Origin: Myxococcales bacterium
GTDB lineage: Bacteria > Desulfobacterota_B > Binatia > UBA1149 > SPBQ01
Reading direction: 5' to 3'
Assembly: GCA_004525875.1 (NCBI GenBank)
Contig: SPBQ01000068.1
Coordinates: 1-8,710, forward strand
Length of the DNA stretch: 8,710 nt
This document shows, piece after piece, positions 1-5,888 of this stretch. The number at the start of each line of letters is the position of its first letter. Within the stretch, counting starts at the first letter, position 1. The position numbers were made by a program, and so were the translations under genes. A model generated the notes under the pieces. That model saw nothing but the letters and a program-made list of their open reading frames with translations, did not search any database and had not been told where the DNA came from.

Positions 1-1
1 A

Positions 2-2974
2 GCGAAGATCGGACGACGCGAGACGCTGAAGGCTTGCCCGGCGTTGGTGCTGTTAGCGGCGGTGGTCTTGGGGTCGCCCGTTCAGGCTTTGGCTCAGAGC
101 GAGGACCAGCAGCGCTGTGTCCGCACGCGCCACCAAGGCTTCGAGAAGATGCTCAAGGAGCAGGCGGGAGAAGCTCGTCGCTGCTTGAAGGATGCGGCGA
201 AGGATCAGCTCGCCGCTTCGTTCGGAGCGTGTCTGGGAGCGGACGCGAAGGGAGGCGTCGAGAAGCGGCGCTTCAAGAACATCGACAAGGCGTTAAAGGA
301 TTGTACCGAGGCGCCCAGCTTCGGGCCGCGCGACGTCGCGACTGTGAACGCGACGGCGATCCAGTCCCAAGGTGCGATGCTCGAAGACGTCTTTGGCTCG
401 GCCCTCGATACCGCGATCGCACGACAGGCCGTCGCGCCCGACGCTGCGAAGTGCCAGCAGGCGGTATACAAGGCAGTCGACGGATGTCAGCGCAGCAAGC
501 TCACGGGTGTGGGGAAGTGCATCAAGAAAGGACTCCAGGACGGGAGCGTTGCGGGCGAAGCGGGTGTTGCGGCATGTGCTGATGGAATCGACTCCGGGGC
601 GGACGACGCGAAAGTTCTGAAGGCCTGCGGCACAGGGAAGATCCTCAAGCAGATCCGCAAGCGTTGCGACGCAACGGGAGTGAATCTCACGGCCGCGTTT
701 CCCGGCTGTTCCGCCGCAGGTGATTCTGCCTCACTGGCACGGTGCCTCGACAGTGTCGTCGAGTGCCGGGTCTGCCTGTCGCTGAATCGCGCCGACTTCC
801 TGGACCGGGACTGCGACGCGTTCGACGACGGAGCCAAGAATGGTAGCTGTCTCGGTGTCGACCGCTGGGGGGGACACACGAGCGTCGAGAGCGGGGCGAC
901 AGGCCGCTTTCGTGTCGAAGAGATTGACGGGCTCTGGCACTTGATCACGCCCGATGGTCACGGGTTCTTCGCGGCCGCGGTCAACAGTGTGACCCAGGGC
1001 GCGTTCTCGCCGCCCATCGGGACCAATCCCTACAAGGACAACATTCTCGCGCTGTACGGAAGCGAGGATGTCTGGGTCGAGGTCAGCCTCGAGCGTCTGC
1101 AACGCTGGAACTTCAACACGGTGGGGGCCTTCGGGCAAGTGATCTCGGCGGGGCGCATGCCCTACACGCCGGTGCGTGACTTCAACTCGACCGCCCCGGA
1201 AGTTCCCGGATGGCCTGCGGGCCAGACGGGTAAGCGTGTTCGCGACTACTTCGACCCGGGCTGGCCTGCAGCGGCTGCGTTGCGCGCCGAGGACCTGCGT
1301 TTCTGCGCCGAGGATCCGTTCTGCATCGGCGCGTTCAGTGACAACGAGCTAGCATGGGGACCGGGCGTGTTCATGGTCGGCACCTACATGGATGCCTACA
1401 TGTCGTTGCCCGCGAGCGCCCCCGGAAAGCTCGAGCTGCAGGCGTTCTTCGAGGAACGCTATGCGGATCTGGCCGCGTTCAACGCAGTGTGGGGGCTCGG
1501 CCTGGCGAGCTTCGACGAGCTTCAGGATCTCGACTCGATCGGTAGCGACCTCGTGTGCGAAGACGGCGGCCGCACGGCCGACCGCCGGGCGTTCATGGTG
1601 TGCGTGGCCACGCGCTACTTCGAGGTGGTCCACGATGCGCTGCGCACGCTCGGATCCGACATGCTGATCCTGGGCCCTCGCTTCACGACGACCTCGGTCG
1701 GACCCGATGTGATTGGCGCTGCGGCGCCCTATCTGGACGTGATCTCGCTCAACCACTACCTGCTCGACGCGGGCGCGCTCAGTATCTTCGCGGGCAACGG
1801 GGGTGTGCTCTACGACTACTACTTCCTCGACAACCGCTTCGCTGATCTCGACGAGATCAACACGCTGTCGGGTCGCCCACTGATGATCACGGAGTACACG
1901 ACGCGGGTGCCGACGCCCGGCGTGGCGGTGCTCTTTCCGCCGTTCTTCCCGACCTATGAGACGCAGGAGGAGCGCACCGGCGCCTACGAGGAGTACCAAC
2001 GCCAGGTCCTCTCGCGCCCGTTCATGGTGGGCACGCACTGGTTTCAGTGGGAAGATCAGCCGGCTACGGGTCGCGGCGACGGCGAGAACAGTCGTTTCGG
2101 CCTGGTCAACATCGAGGACACTCCCTACGAGCTGCTCACTGAGCGCATGACGTTCATGAATGCGCTGACGCCCGAGCGTCCGCTGCCCGCACCGCCGCCG
2201 GTGTTCTTTCCGGATCCCGGTGCGTTCGTCGCAGACGTTGCCGGCTTCACCGAATTCTCGAGCTCGAACATCATCACTGCGCAGACGGTCGCAGGTGCGC
2301 TCGGAACTCGCGTGTTCAGCATCGCGCCGACGGGCTCGGACCGCACCGGATTCTACGTGGGCATACTCCCGGGCCAGAATGTGGCCAGCGCCGCGACCAG
2401 TGGTCCGCTGGTCCTGGAGGCGGGGATTCCCGACGCGAGCGGCCATGCGCCGCTCATGCTCGCACAAGACGTGGTTCTCGGAGTTCAGGCGTTGGTGGGC
2501 GACGTGATCTGTCTGCGACTGACGGCGGCGGGAAGCTCGGGCACGCTGAGCTGCGACGGCGCGATGGGCCACGACGTGACGGTGACGAGCGAAGCCGGCG
2601 AGCTCGCTCCCCCCGAGACGACTCAGGCGTTCCTGGGCACCGACTCGGGCCCGGGCGCCGCGACGCTGATGGTCGTGACCGAGATCGCGCAGCTGCCGGC
2701 GGGCGCGGCGCTGACCGATTGTCTCACGACCGATCAGTACGACCCGCCACGGGTGCGGGCATTCAGCACCGCGATCACGACCGTGACGAAGGGCAGTGAG
2801 GAGCTCATCCTGTCGGGCGAGAACTTCGTGTGCGGTGACGCCGGCACATCGTGGCCGCTCGGCGACTCACCCGGCATGCTCGGCTTCGGTCTGCCGAGCT
2901 TCGATAGCCGCGTGCCCGGTGGCAATCTCGCAGGCGGCTTGCTCTTCGCGGACCGCGCCGACGCGTGTCCCTGA
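2..2974 (+). CDS. Exported agarase-like glycoside hydrolase (clan GH-A type), 5' end outside window
   Basis: Probably hydrolyses a polysaccharide outside the cytoplasm. The frame is open from base 2 and the first available start (TTG at 44) falls inside a signal peptide, so the real start is probably left of the window. Upstream codons give GRRETLK, then a hydrophobic stretch and a cleavage site near ALA-Q. Numbering from TTG 44, residues about 20-270 form a Cys/Lys-rich module ending in DCDAFDDGAKNGSC, a style I know from Binatota-like exported proteins. Residues about 275-715 resemble GH50/GH42-like agarases: TPDGHGFFAAAVNSV, DPFCIGAFSDNELAWG, GPRF, NHYL, MITEYT, HWFQWEDQPATGRGDGEN. E435 (DNE) is the likely acid/base and E617 (TEY) the likely nucleophile. 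Residues about 720-976 form an unrecognised beta-rich domain with a few cysteines. The glycosidase class is fairly sure; the substrate is not. Confidence 0.8.
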   Translation, partial: AKIGRRETLKACPALVLLAAVVLGSPVQALAQSEDQQRCVRTRHQGFEKMLKEQAGEARRCLKDAAKDQLAASFGACLGADAKGGVEKRRFKNIDKALKDCTEAPSFGPRDVATVNATAIQSQGAMLEDVFGSALDTAIARQAVAPDAAKCQQAVYKAVDGCQRSKLTGVGKCIKKGLQDGSVAGEAGVAACADGIDSGADDAKVLKACGTGKILKQIRKRCDATGVNLTAAFPGCSAAGDSASLARCLDSVVECRVCLSLNRADFLDRDCDAFDDGAKNGSCLGVDRWGGHTSVESGATGRFRVEEIDGLWHLITPDGHGFFAAAVNSVTQGAFSPPIGTNPYKDNILALYGSEDVWVEVSLERLQRWNFNTVGAFGQVISAGRMPYTPVRDFNSTAPEVPGWPAGQTGKRVRDYFDPGWPAAAALRAEDLRFCAEDPFCIGAFSDNELAWGPGVFMVGTYMDAYMSLPASAPGKLELQAFFEERYADLAAFNAVWGLGLASFDELQDLDSIGSDLVCEDGGRTADRRAFMVCVATRYFEVVHDALRTLGSDMLILGPRFTTTSVGPDVIGAAAPYLDVISLNHYLLDAGALSIFAGNGGVLYDYYFLDNRFADLDEINTLSGRPLMITEYTTRVPTPGVAVLFPPFFPTYETQEERTGAYEEYQRQVLSRPFMVGTHWFQWEDQPATGRGDGENSRFGLVNIEDTPYELLTERMTFMNALTPERPLPAPPPVFFPDPGAFVADVAGFTEFSSSNIITAQTVAGALGTRVFSIAPTGSDRTGFYVGILPGQNVASAATSGPLVLEAGIPDASGHAPLMLAQDVVLGVQALVGDVICLRLTAAGSSGTLSCDGAMGHDVTVTSEAGELAPPETTQAFLGTDSGPGAATLMVVTEIAQLPAGAALTDCLTTDQYDPPRVRAFSTAITTVTKGSEELILSGENFVCGDAGTSWPLGDSPGMLGFGLPSFDSRVPGGNLAGGLLFADRADACP

Positions 2975-2996
2975 ACGGCATCGTCGCGCACGATCG

Positions 2997-3014
2997 CGCC
3001 GCTCAGTAGCGGCG
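2997..3014. terminator. Hairpin between convergent genes, possible bidirectional terminator
   Basis: A perfect 7-bp inverted repeat, CGCCGCT/AGCGGCG, with a 4-nt loop CAGT lies 22 bases after the glycosidase stop and 47 bases beyond the stop of the convergent secreted-protein gene. It has no clear T-tract on either side, so intrinsic termination is inferred from position and symmetry only. Confidence 0.4.
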
Positions 3015-3061
3015 TGATCTCTCGACTCTCCTGCGCTCGCGCGGGCTCGTGATCCTCGTGA

Positions 3062-3736
3062 TCATGGCGCGCACGCGCAGGCCTGCTGGCCTCCGCCGGC
3101 CGCCAGGTTCGGATCCAGAACGCCACAGTTCAACCTCGCGCCGCCCGACTCGTAGCAGCCGGTTGGCTGGAGGCATGCTGCGTCGAGGGCGGGCGTGCCC
3201 CCGGCGCCGAGCGCGTCGAGAACCTCGTCGCAGTTGGCCGCAACTGAGAGGGCATAACCAGTGCCGGCTGCATCGTACGTCAGGCCCGCCGCGGCGCACG
3301 TATCGTTGCAGTTCACGCCGAGATCGGTCAGGAAGTACGACGCGCCGCCGACAATCGTACCGGGCGTCGATGGCATGCACACCAGCGTTGCCTTCTTGAG
3401 CTCGAGCGTGTGGATCGTGAGCTGATCGTTGGCGGTGACATCGGACGGTAGGGTCCCGGTGCACTTGGCCTTGTAGCAGACGAATCCCGCCGAGGCAGGG
3501 CCTCGCGGGTCGTCGCCGGCGTCTTTCTCGGAAGGCGACAGATAGAACCCCGCCTTCTTCGGTTCGCACGTGAGGAGGGTTCCGTTGTCGTCGAGCGTGA
3601 AGGTCCCACCGGCCTTGAACTTGTCGAGATCCTTTATCTTGTAGCCCATGAGGTGGTCGCGCTCCGCGTGTGCGGCCTCGATGCCGAGCGCGAGCGTCAC
3701 GACGGCGACCGTCGCCAGAACCCGTTTGAGTGTCAT
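3062..3736 (-). CDS. Secreted cysteine-rich protein with a DHxxxYK-type domain, function unknown
   Basis: A 224-residue protein with a clear Sec signal peptide: MTLKR, a hydrophobic core, and a likely cut after AHA at about residue 25. The mature part opens with DHLMGYKIKDLDKFK. It continues with paired segments typical of a domain I recall as DUF7450-like: LLTCEPKK, then FVCYKAKC, and finally a DQL...TLVCMPS closing element at about residues 25-125. The C-terminal half (about 140-224) is a separate Cys-rich module beginning GVNCNDTCAAAGLTYD and ending in QQACACAP; it contains the phrases LGAGGTP and CYESGGARLNC. No catalytic motif is visible, and an extracellular binding or structural role is only a guess. 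The start is supported by GGGGGAG six bases upstream. The gene converges on the glycosidase. It lies downstream of the AhpD-like operon on the same strand but probably has its own promoter in the 74-base gap. Confidence 0.85.
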   Translation of the reverse strand: MTLKRVLATVAVVTLALGIEAAHAERDHLMGYKIKDLDKFKAGGTFTLDDNGTLLTCEPKKAGFYLSPSEKDAGDDPRGPASAGFVCYKAKCTGTLPSDVTANDQLTIHTLELKKATLVCMPSTPGTIVGGASYFLTDLGVNCNDTCAAAGLTYDAAGTGYALSVAANCDEVLDALGAGGTPALDAACLQPTGCYESGGARLNCGVLDPNLAAGGGQQACACAP

Positions 3737-3742
3737 CGGTTA

Positions 3743-3749
3743 CTCCCCC
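3743..3749 (-). promoter_or_regulatory. Ribosome binding site of the secreted cysteine-rich protein
   Basis: On the minus strand GGGGGAG is followed by six bases (TAACCG) and then ATG at 3736. It fixes the start of the signal peptide. Confidence 0.7.
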
Positions 3750-3810
3750 TGTGAATCAATATCGCGTCGGGCTCCCGAAGGGACAGTTCACGCCCGCGCG
3801 ACTACTTTAG

Positions 3811-4008
3811 TTACGCGGTCACTGGCGGCTTGTCTACACACGAGCTGGGGGCGGGGTAGGATTTGTCGACGTCGATCACGATGGCGCAAGTGAGGATGCC
3901 GGACGCGCGGGCTGTCGTGACCGCGTCGCTGGCGTCCACGGTACAGATGCGCAGCCTCAAGGGCTCGATGCCAACGGGGACTGGCAGCGTGAACCGCGCG
4001 CCGCTCAC
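3811..4008 (-). pseudogene. Short ORF or C-terminal gene remnant overlapping the AhpD-like stop
   Basis: Sixty-five codons from a GTG whose GTGA overlaps the TGA of the AhpD-like gene, ending at TAA 3811. The translation reads like a protein C-terminus: FTLPVPVGIEPLRLRICTVD, then SGILTCAIVIDVDKSYPAPS. It alternates hydrophobic residues as beta strands do, has three cysteines, and has no signal peptide. This resembles the tail of a secreted Binatota-style protein rather than a complete gene, so I favour a remnant. Alternatives are a small translationally coupled protein, although the only candidate ribosome site, GGAGG, is 12 bases from the GTG. It could also be a true extension of the AhpD-like protein hidden by a frameshift in the run of seven C on the minus strand (4010-4016). 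I do not recognise the sequence. Confidence 0.3.
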
Positions 4009-4598
4009 CGGGGGGGCGGTCCTCCGTCCGACCGTGGCTTCTCGGGAAGCGCACACACCGCTCCCTCCGAGAAGTCCTGTGATCCAATGTCGAGCGCGTG
4101 GTTGAAGCGCGCGCGGTAGTTCTCCCAGGCAATCGCGGCGGTTAGCTCGACGAGCTGAGCGTTGTCGAAGAGGGCGCGGAGGCGGTCGAAGAGCTCGTCT
4201 CTCACCTCGACCGGTGTGCCCGTCATGCACTCGGCGTACGTGAGAACGAGCTTCTCCGTCTCGTCGAACGCTCCGCTCTCGCCGTAGCGCGGGAGCTCGT
4301 GCATCTGCTCTTCCGTGATGCCGACTTTTCTGCCGGCGGCAGAACCGATGTCGATTCAAAACGGGCAGCCGACCATCGCGCCGGCCTTGAGCCCTGCCAG
4401 TACCTTGAGCTTCGGATCGACGCGCCTGGCTCGCTCCAGCCCCGTCTCGTAGGCGCCGTAGGCTCCAAGGATCCAGGCAGAGTGAGCCGCGACCGCCACC
4501 GGCTCGGCGACCTTGCCGAGCTTGCGCCTCGAGTAGCGATAGGAGAGCCGGGCGAGGAGGCCGGCACGGCTCTCGGGGACGCCGTCGATTCTGCTCAT
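4005..4598 (-). CDS. AhpD-like (carboxymuconolactone decarboxylase family) probable selenoprotein with CPF-U motif
   Basis: Read through one in-frame TGA, this is a 197-residue AhpD/CMD-fold protein, a family of small thiol-based peroxidases and related enzymes. Residues 1-80 (MSRIDGVPESRAGLLARL through LAGLKAGAMVGCPF) and 82-197 (IDIGS, GITEEQ, ELPRYGESGAF, EKLVLTYAE, NAQLVELTAAIAWENYRARF, FSEGAVCALPE) are the two halves of one known family, in the same frame with nothing missing. The TGA (4356-4358, codon 81) replaces the second cysteine of the family's GCPFCIDIGS, giving C78-P-F-U81. A hairpin follows at the right distance. The ATG at 4598 matches the family N-terminus (M-x-R-I) and overlaps the stop of a 12-codon leader ORF (ATGA). 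It probably shares a transcript with the oxidoreductase upstream. The alternatives are a nonsense-mutated pseudogene or a base-call error (TGC to TGA), but the hairpin makes selenocysteine more likely. AhpD-like selenoproteins with CxxU are a known class. Confidence 0.75.
4321..4358 (-). promoter_or_regulatory. Candidate bacterial SECIS element after the in-frame TGA
   Basis: On the minus strand the TGA is followed by 11 bases, then TTCTGCC-GCC-GGCAGAA. This is a perfect 7-bp stem (4344-4338 with 4334-4328) with a 3-nt apical loop whose first base is G. The loop begins 18 bases after the TGA, inside the 16-37 range I recall for bSECIS elements. A lower stem of 5 pairs (TCGAC 4354-4350 with GTCGG 4325-4321, one G-U) closes over a 5/2 internal loop. 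The stem is encoded by GGT TCT GCC GCC GGC AGA AAA; TCT, AGA and AAA are AT-richer choices than is usual in this GC-rich gene, as expected if RNA pairing constrains the codons. The base pairing is seen directly; the function is inferred. Confidence 0.65.
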
Positions 4599-4633
4599 GC
4601 GCTCGCTCGTAGCCAGAATAATAGTAGTCTCAT
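4595..4633 (-). CDS. Twelve-residue leader ORF coupled to the AhpD-like gene
   Basis: ATG at 4633 has the best Shine-Dalgarno of this operon, AAGGAG, six bases upstream. It encodes MRLLLFWLRASA and stops at a TGA that overlaps the ATG of the AhpD-like gene as ATGA. All four leucines use rare codons for this genome (CTA, CTA, TTA, CTA), beside AGA and CGA. The layout suggests translational coupling, with ribosomes recruited to the leader and passed to the next start, whose own upstream bases (GAGCGAG) are weak. Rare leucine codons would allow leader-mediated control, but I see no terminator/antiterminator pair. A rival reading is that the AT-rich stretch is a promoter -10 (TATTAT, minus strand 4623-4618) for a short-leader transcript, so that the ORF is accidental. 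Confidence 0.4.
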   Translation of the reverse strand: MRLLLFWLRASA

Positions 4634-4639
4634 TCGGAT

Positions 4640-4665
4640 CTCCTTACCGGCGTGTCGAGCGCCGG
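4640..4665 (-). promoter_or_regulatory. Shine-Dalgarno with abutting hairpin before the leader ORF
   Basis: On the minus strand CCGGCG-CTCGACA-CGCCGG (4665-4647) forms a perfect 6-bp stem with a 7-nt loop. One base later comes AAGGAG (4645-4640), six bases from the leader ATG. The stem has no following T-tract, so it is not a typical intrinsic terminator. It could protect a processed mRNA end or modulate ribosome access. Its role is inferred from position only. Confidence 0.4.
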
Positions 4666-4700
4666 AGCTCGAGGAACACACGACACGGATGGCCGAAATG

Positions 4701-5708
4701 TCACGGGCCAGTGCCGTCGCTCCCGCCGCCCACGCGCACGACGATCCGGCCCACCGAATCGCGGTCGGCGACCCGCTGCAGCGCGACCGGGACTTCTTCG
4801 AAGCCGACGGTTGCGTCGATGTGGGGTCGAAGGGCGCCGCGCTCGAACAGGTCGAGCAGCGCGTCGTGGTTGCGCTCCATCGCGACGCGCCCGAAGCCGT
4901 TGGGGAGCACCCCGACGATCGACAGGTTGTTCATCAGGACCAGGTCCATCGGCGCGCGTCCCCAGCGCCCGCTGGCGAACCCGATCGGAAGAATTCGACC
5001 GAGCATCGCCATGCACTCGAATGACCGCTCGTAGGTATCGCCGCCGACGGGGTCGTAGACGAGGTCGACGCCGCGCATGTCGGTGGCCTCGCGAACGGCC
5101 TCCACGAAGTCGCGGGCGCGGTGGTCGATCACCGTGTCGGCGCCCATGCGCTCGCACACGGCCACCTTGTGCGGTCCGCCGGCGGTGGCGATCACGTTCG
5201 CCCCGAGAGCCTTGCCGAGCTGGATCGCTGCCGTACCGACGCCGCCGGCGCCGCCGTGAACCAGGAGCGTCTCCCCCGCAACCAGCTTTCCCCGCGTGAC
5301 GAGCCCGACGTAGCCGGTGTGGTAAGCGATGAAGAATGCAGCGGCTTGCTGCGCGCTCATGCTCTCTCCCACGCGGTAGAGCTGCTCCTCCGGTACGACG
5401 GCACGCTCGGCCAGCGCGCCATGCCCGGTGATGAAAGAGGAGACGCCGAGAACGCGGTCGCCCGGCTCGAACAGTCGCGCACCGAGGCCGCATGCGACGA
5501 CGGTGCCGGTGAGCTCCTGGCCGGGAGTGAAGGGGAGGCGAGGCGTCAGCAGGTAGCTGTCGCGACACATCAGCGTGTCGGGGAGTCCGAGCGCCACGGC
5601 GCTCACCTCACAGAGGACGTGGCCGGGGGGTAGCTGCGGGTCAGCGACGTCGACAAGGGACATCACGTCGCCGGGTGCGCCGTGTGCGGTGACGTGCCAC
5701 GCCTTCAT
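4701..5708 (-). CDS. MDR-superfamily NADPH:quinone oxidoreductase-like protein (zinc-free)
   Basis: A 335-residue cytoplasmic medium-chain dehydrogenase/reductase, probably reducing quinones or alpha,beta-unsaturated carbonyls with NADPH. The N-terminal GroES-like catalytic domain (about 1-120) carries PGQELTGTV (62-70) and EPGDRV (81-86). The Rossmann domain carries HGGAGGVGTAAIQLGKALGA, with the nucleotide-binding glycines GGAGGVG at 152-158, followed by IDHRARDF and VDLVYDPVGG. The cluster of four structural-zinc cysteines and the catalytic Cys/His zinc ligands of alcohol dehydrogenases are absent, which places it in the quinone-oxidoreductase branch. I chose ATG 5708 because MKAWHVTAHGAPGDV is the family start; an in-frame ATG at 5753 would add 15 unrelated residues. 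No strong ribosome site precedes 5708. It leads the probable operon with the AhpD-like gene 67 bases downstream (to the leader start), consistent with a shared redox or detoxification role. The true substrate is unknown. Confidence 0.85.
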   Translation of the reverse strand: MKAWHVTAHGAPGDVMSLVDVADPQLPPGHVLCEVSAVALGLPDTLMCRDSYLLTPRLPFTPGQELTGTVVACGLGARLFEPGDRVLGVSSFITGHGALAERAVVPEEQLYRVGESMSAQQAAAFFIAYHTGYVGLVTRGKLVAGETLLVHGGAGGVGTAAIQLGKALGANVIATAGGPHKVAVCERMGADTVIDHRARDFVEAVREATDMRGVDLVYDPVGGDTYERSFECMAMLGRILPIGFASGRWGRAPMDLVLMNNLSIVGVLPNGFGRVAMERNHDALLDLFERGALRPHIDATVGFEEVPVALQRVADRDSVGRIVVRVGGGSDGTGP

Positions 5709-5750
5709 GGCGCGAGATTGTCGCCAGTCGGCCGAGACATGGCCAGCGCG

Positions 5751-5762
5751 CACCAGCTGGTG
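5751..5762. promoter_or_regulatory. Perfect 12-bp palindrome in divergent intergenic region, possible operator
   Basis: CACCAGCTGGTG is a perfect palindrome in the 180-base gap between the divergent oxidoreductase (start 5708) and radical SAM gene (start about 5889). It could bind a dimeric repressor controlling one or both. There is no second copy in the gap and no clear -10/-35 pair to anchor it, so the call is weak. Confidence 0.25.
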
Positions 5763-5888
5763 AGCTTGCTCTCGCCGAGCAGCTCGACGGGATCACGCGG
5801 GGGTCGAGCGGGCCGAGAAGAGCAGTGCCCGGCCGCGGCATCTGCAGGCGGTGTGATACGGGTGTCTTCTCGCGTGAGCGATGCTAGG

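Noticed and set aside
1349..2572. 407-codon open frame on the minus strand
   Set aside because: It is antisense to the glycosidase, is Arg/His/Glu-rich without any recognisable motif, and reflects GC-rich codon bias of the real gene.
4356..4358. TGA as a simple inactivating mutation of the AhpD-like gene
   Set aside because: Not excluded, but disfavoured: the only defect is at the Cys codon of the CxxC motif, the rest of the frame is intact, and a SECIS-like hairpin follows.
4647..4665. Hairpin as an intrinsic terminator between oxidoreductase and AhpD-like genes
   Set aside because: It is followed by AAGGAG and not by a T-tract, so termination is not supported.
4299..5024. 241-codon open frame on the plus strand
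   Set aside because: It lies opposite the AhpD-like and oxidoreductase genes and has no protein-family resemblance.
5682..5888. N-terminal extension of the radical SAM frame
   Set aside because: The 69 extra residues are low-complexity Ser/Arg/Gly, overlap the divergent gene's start, and precede the family's N-terminal motif.
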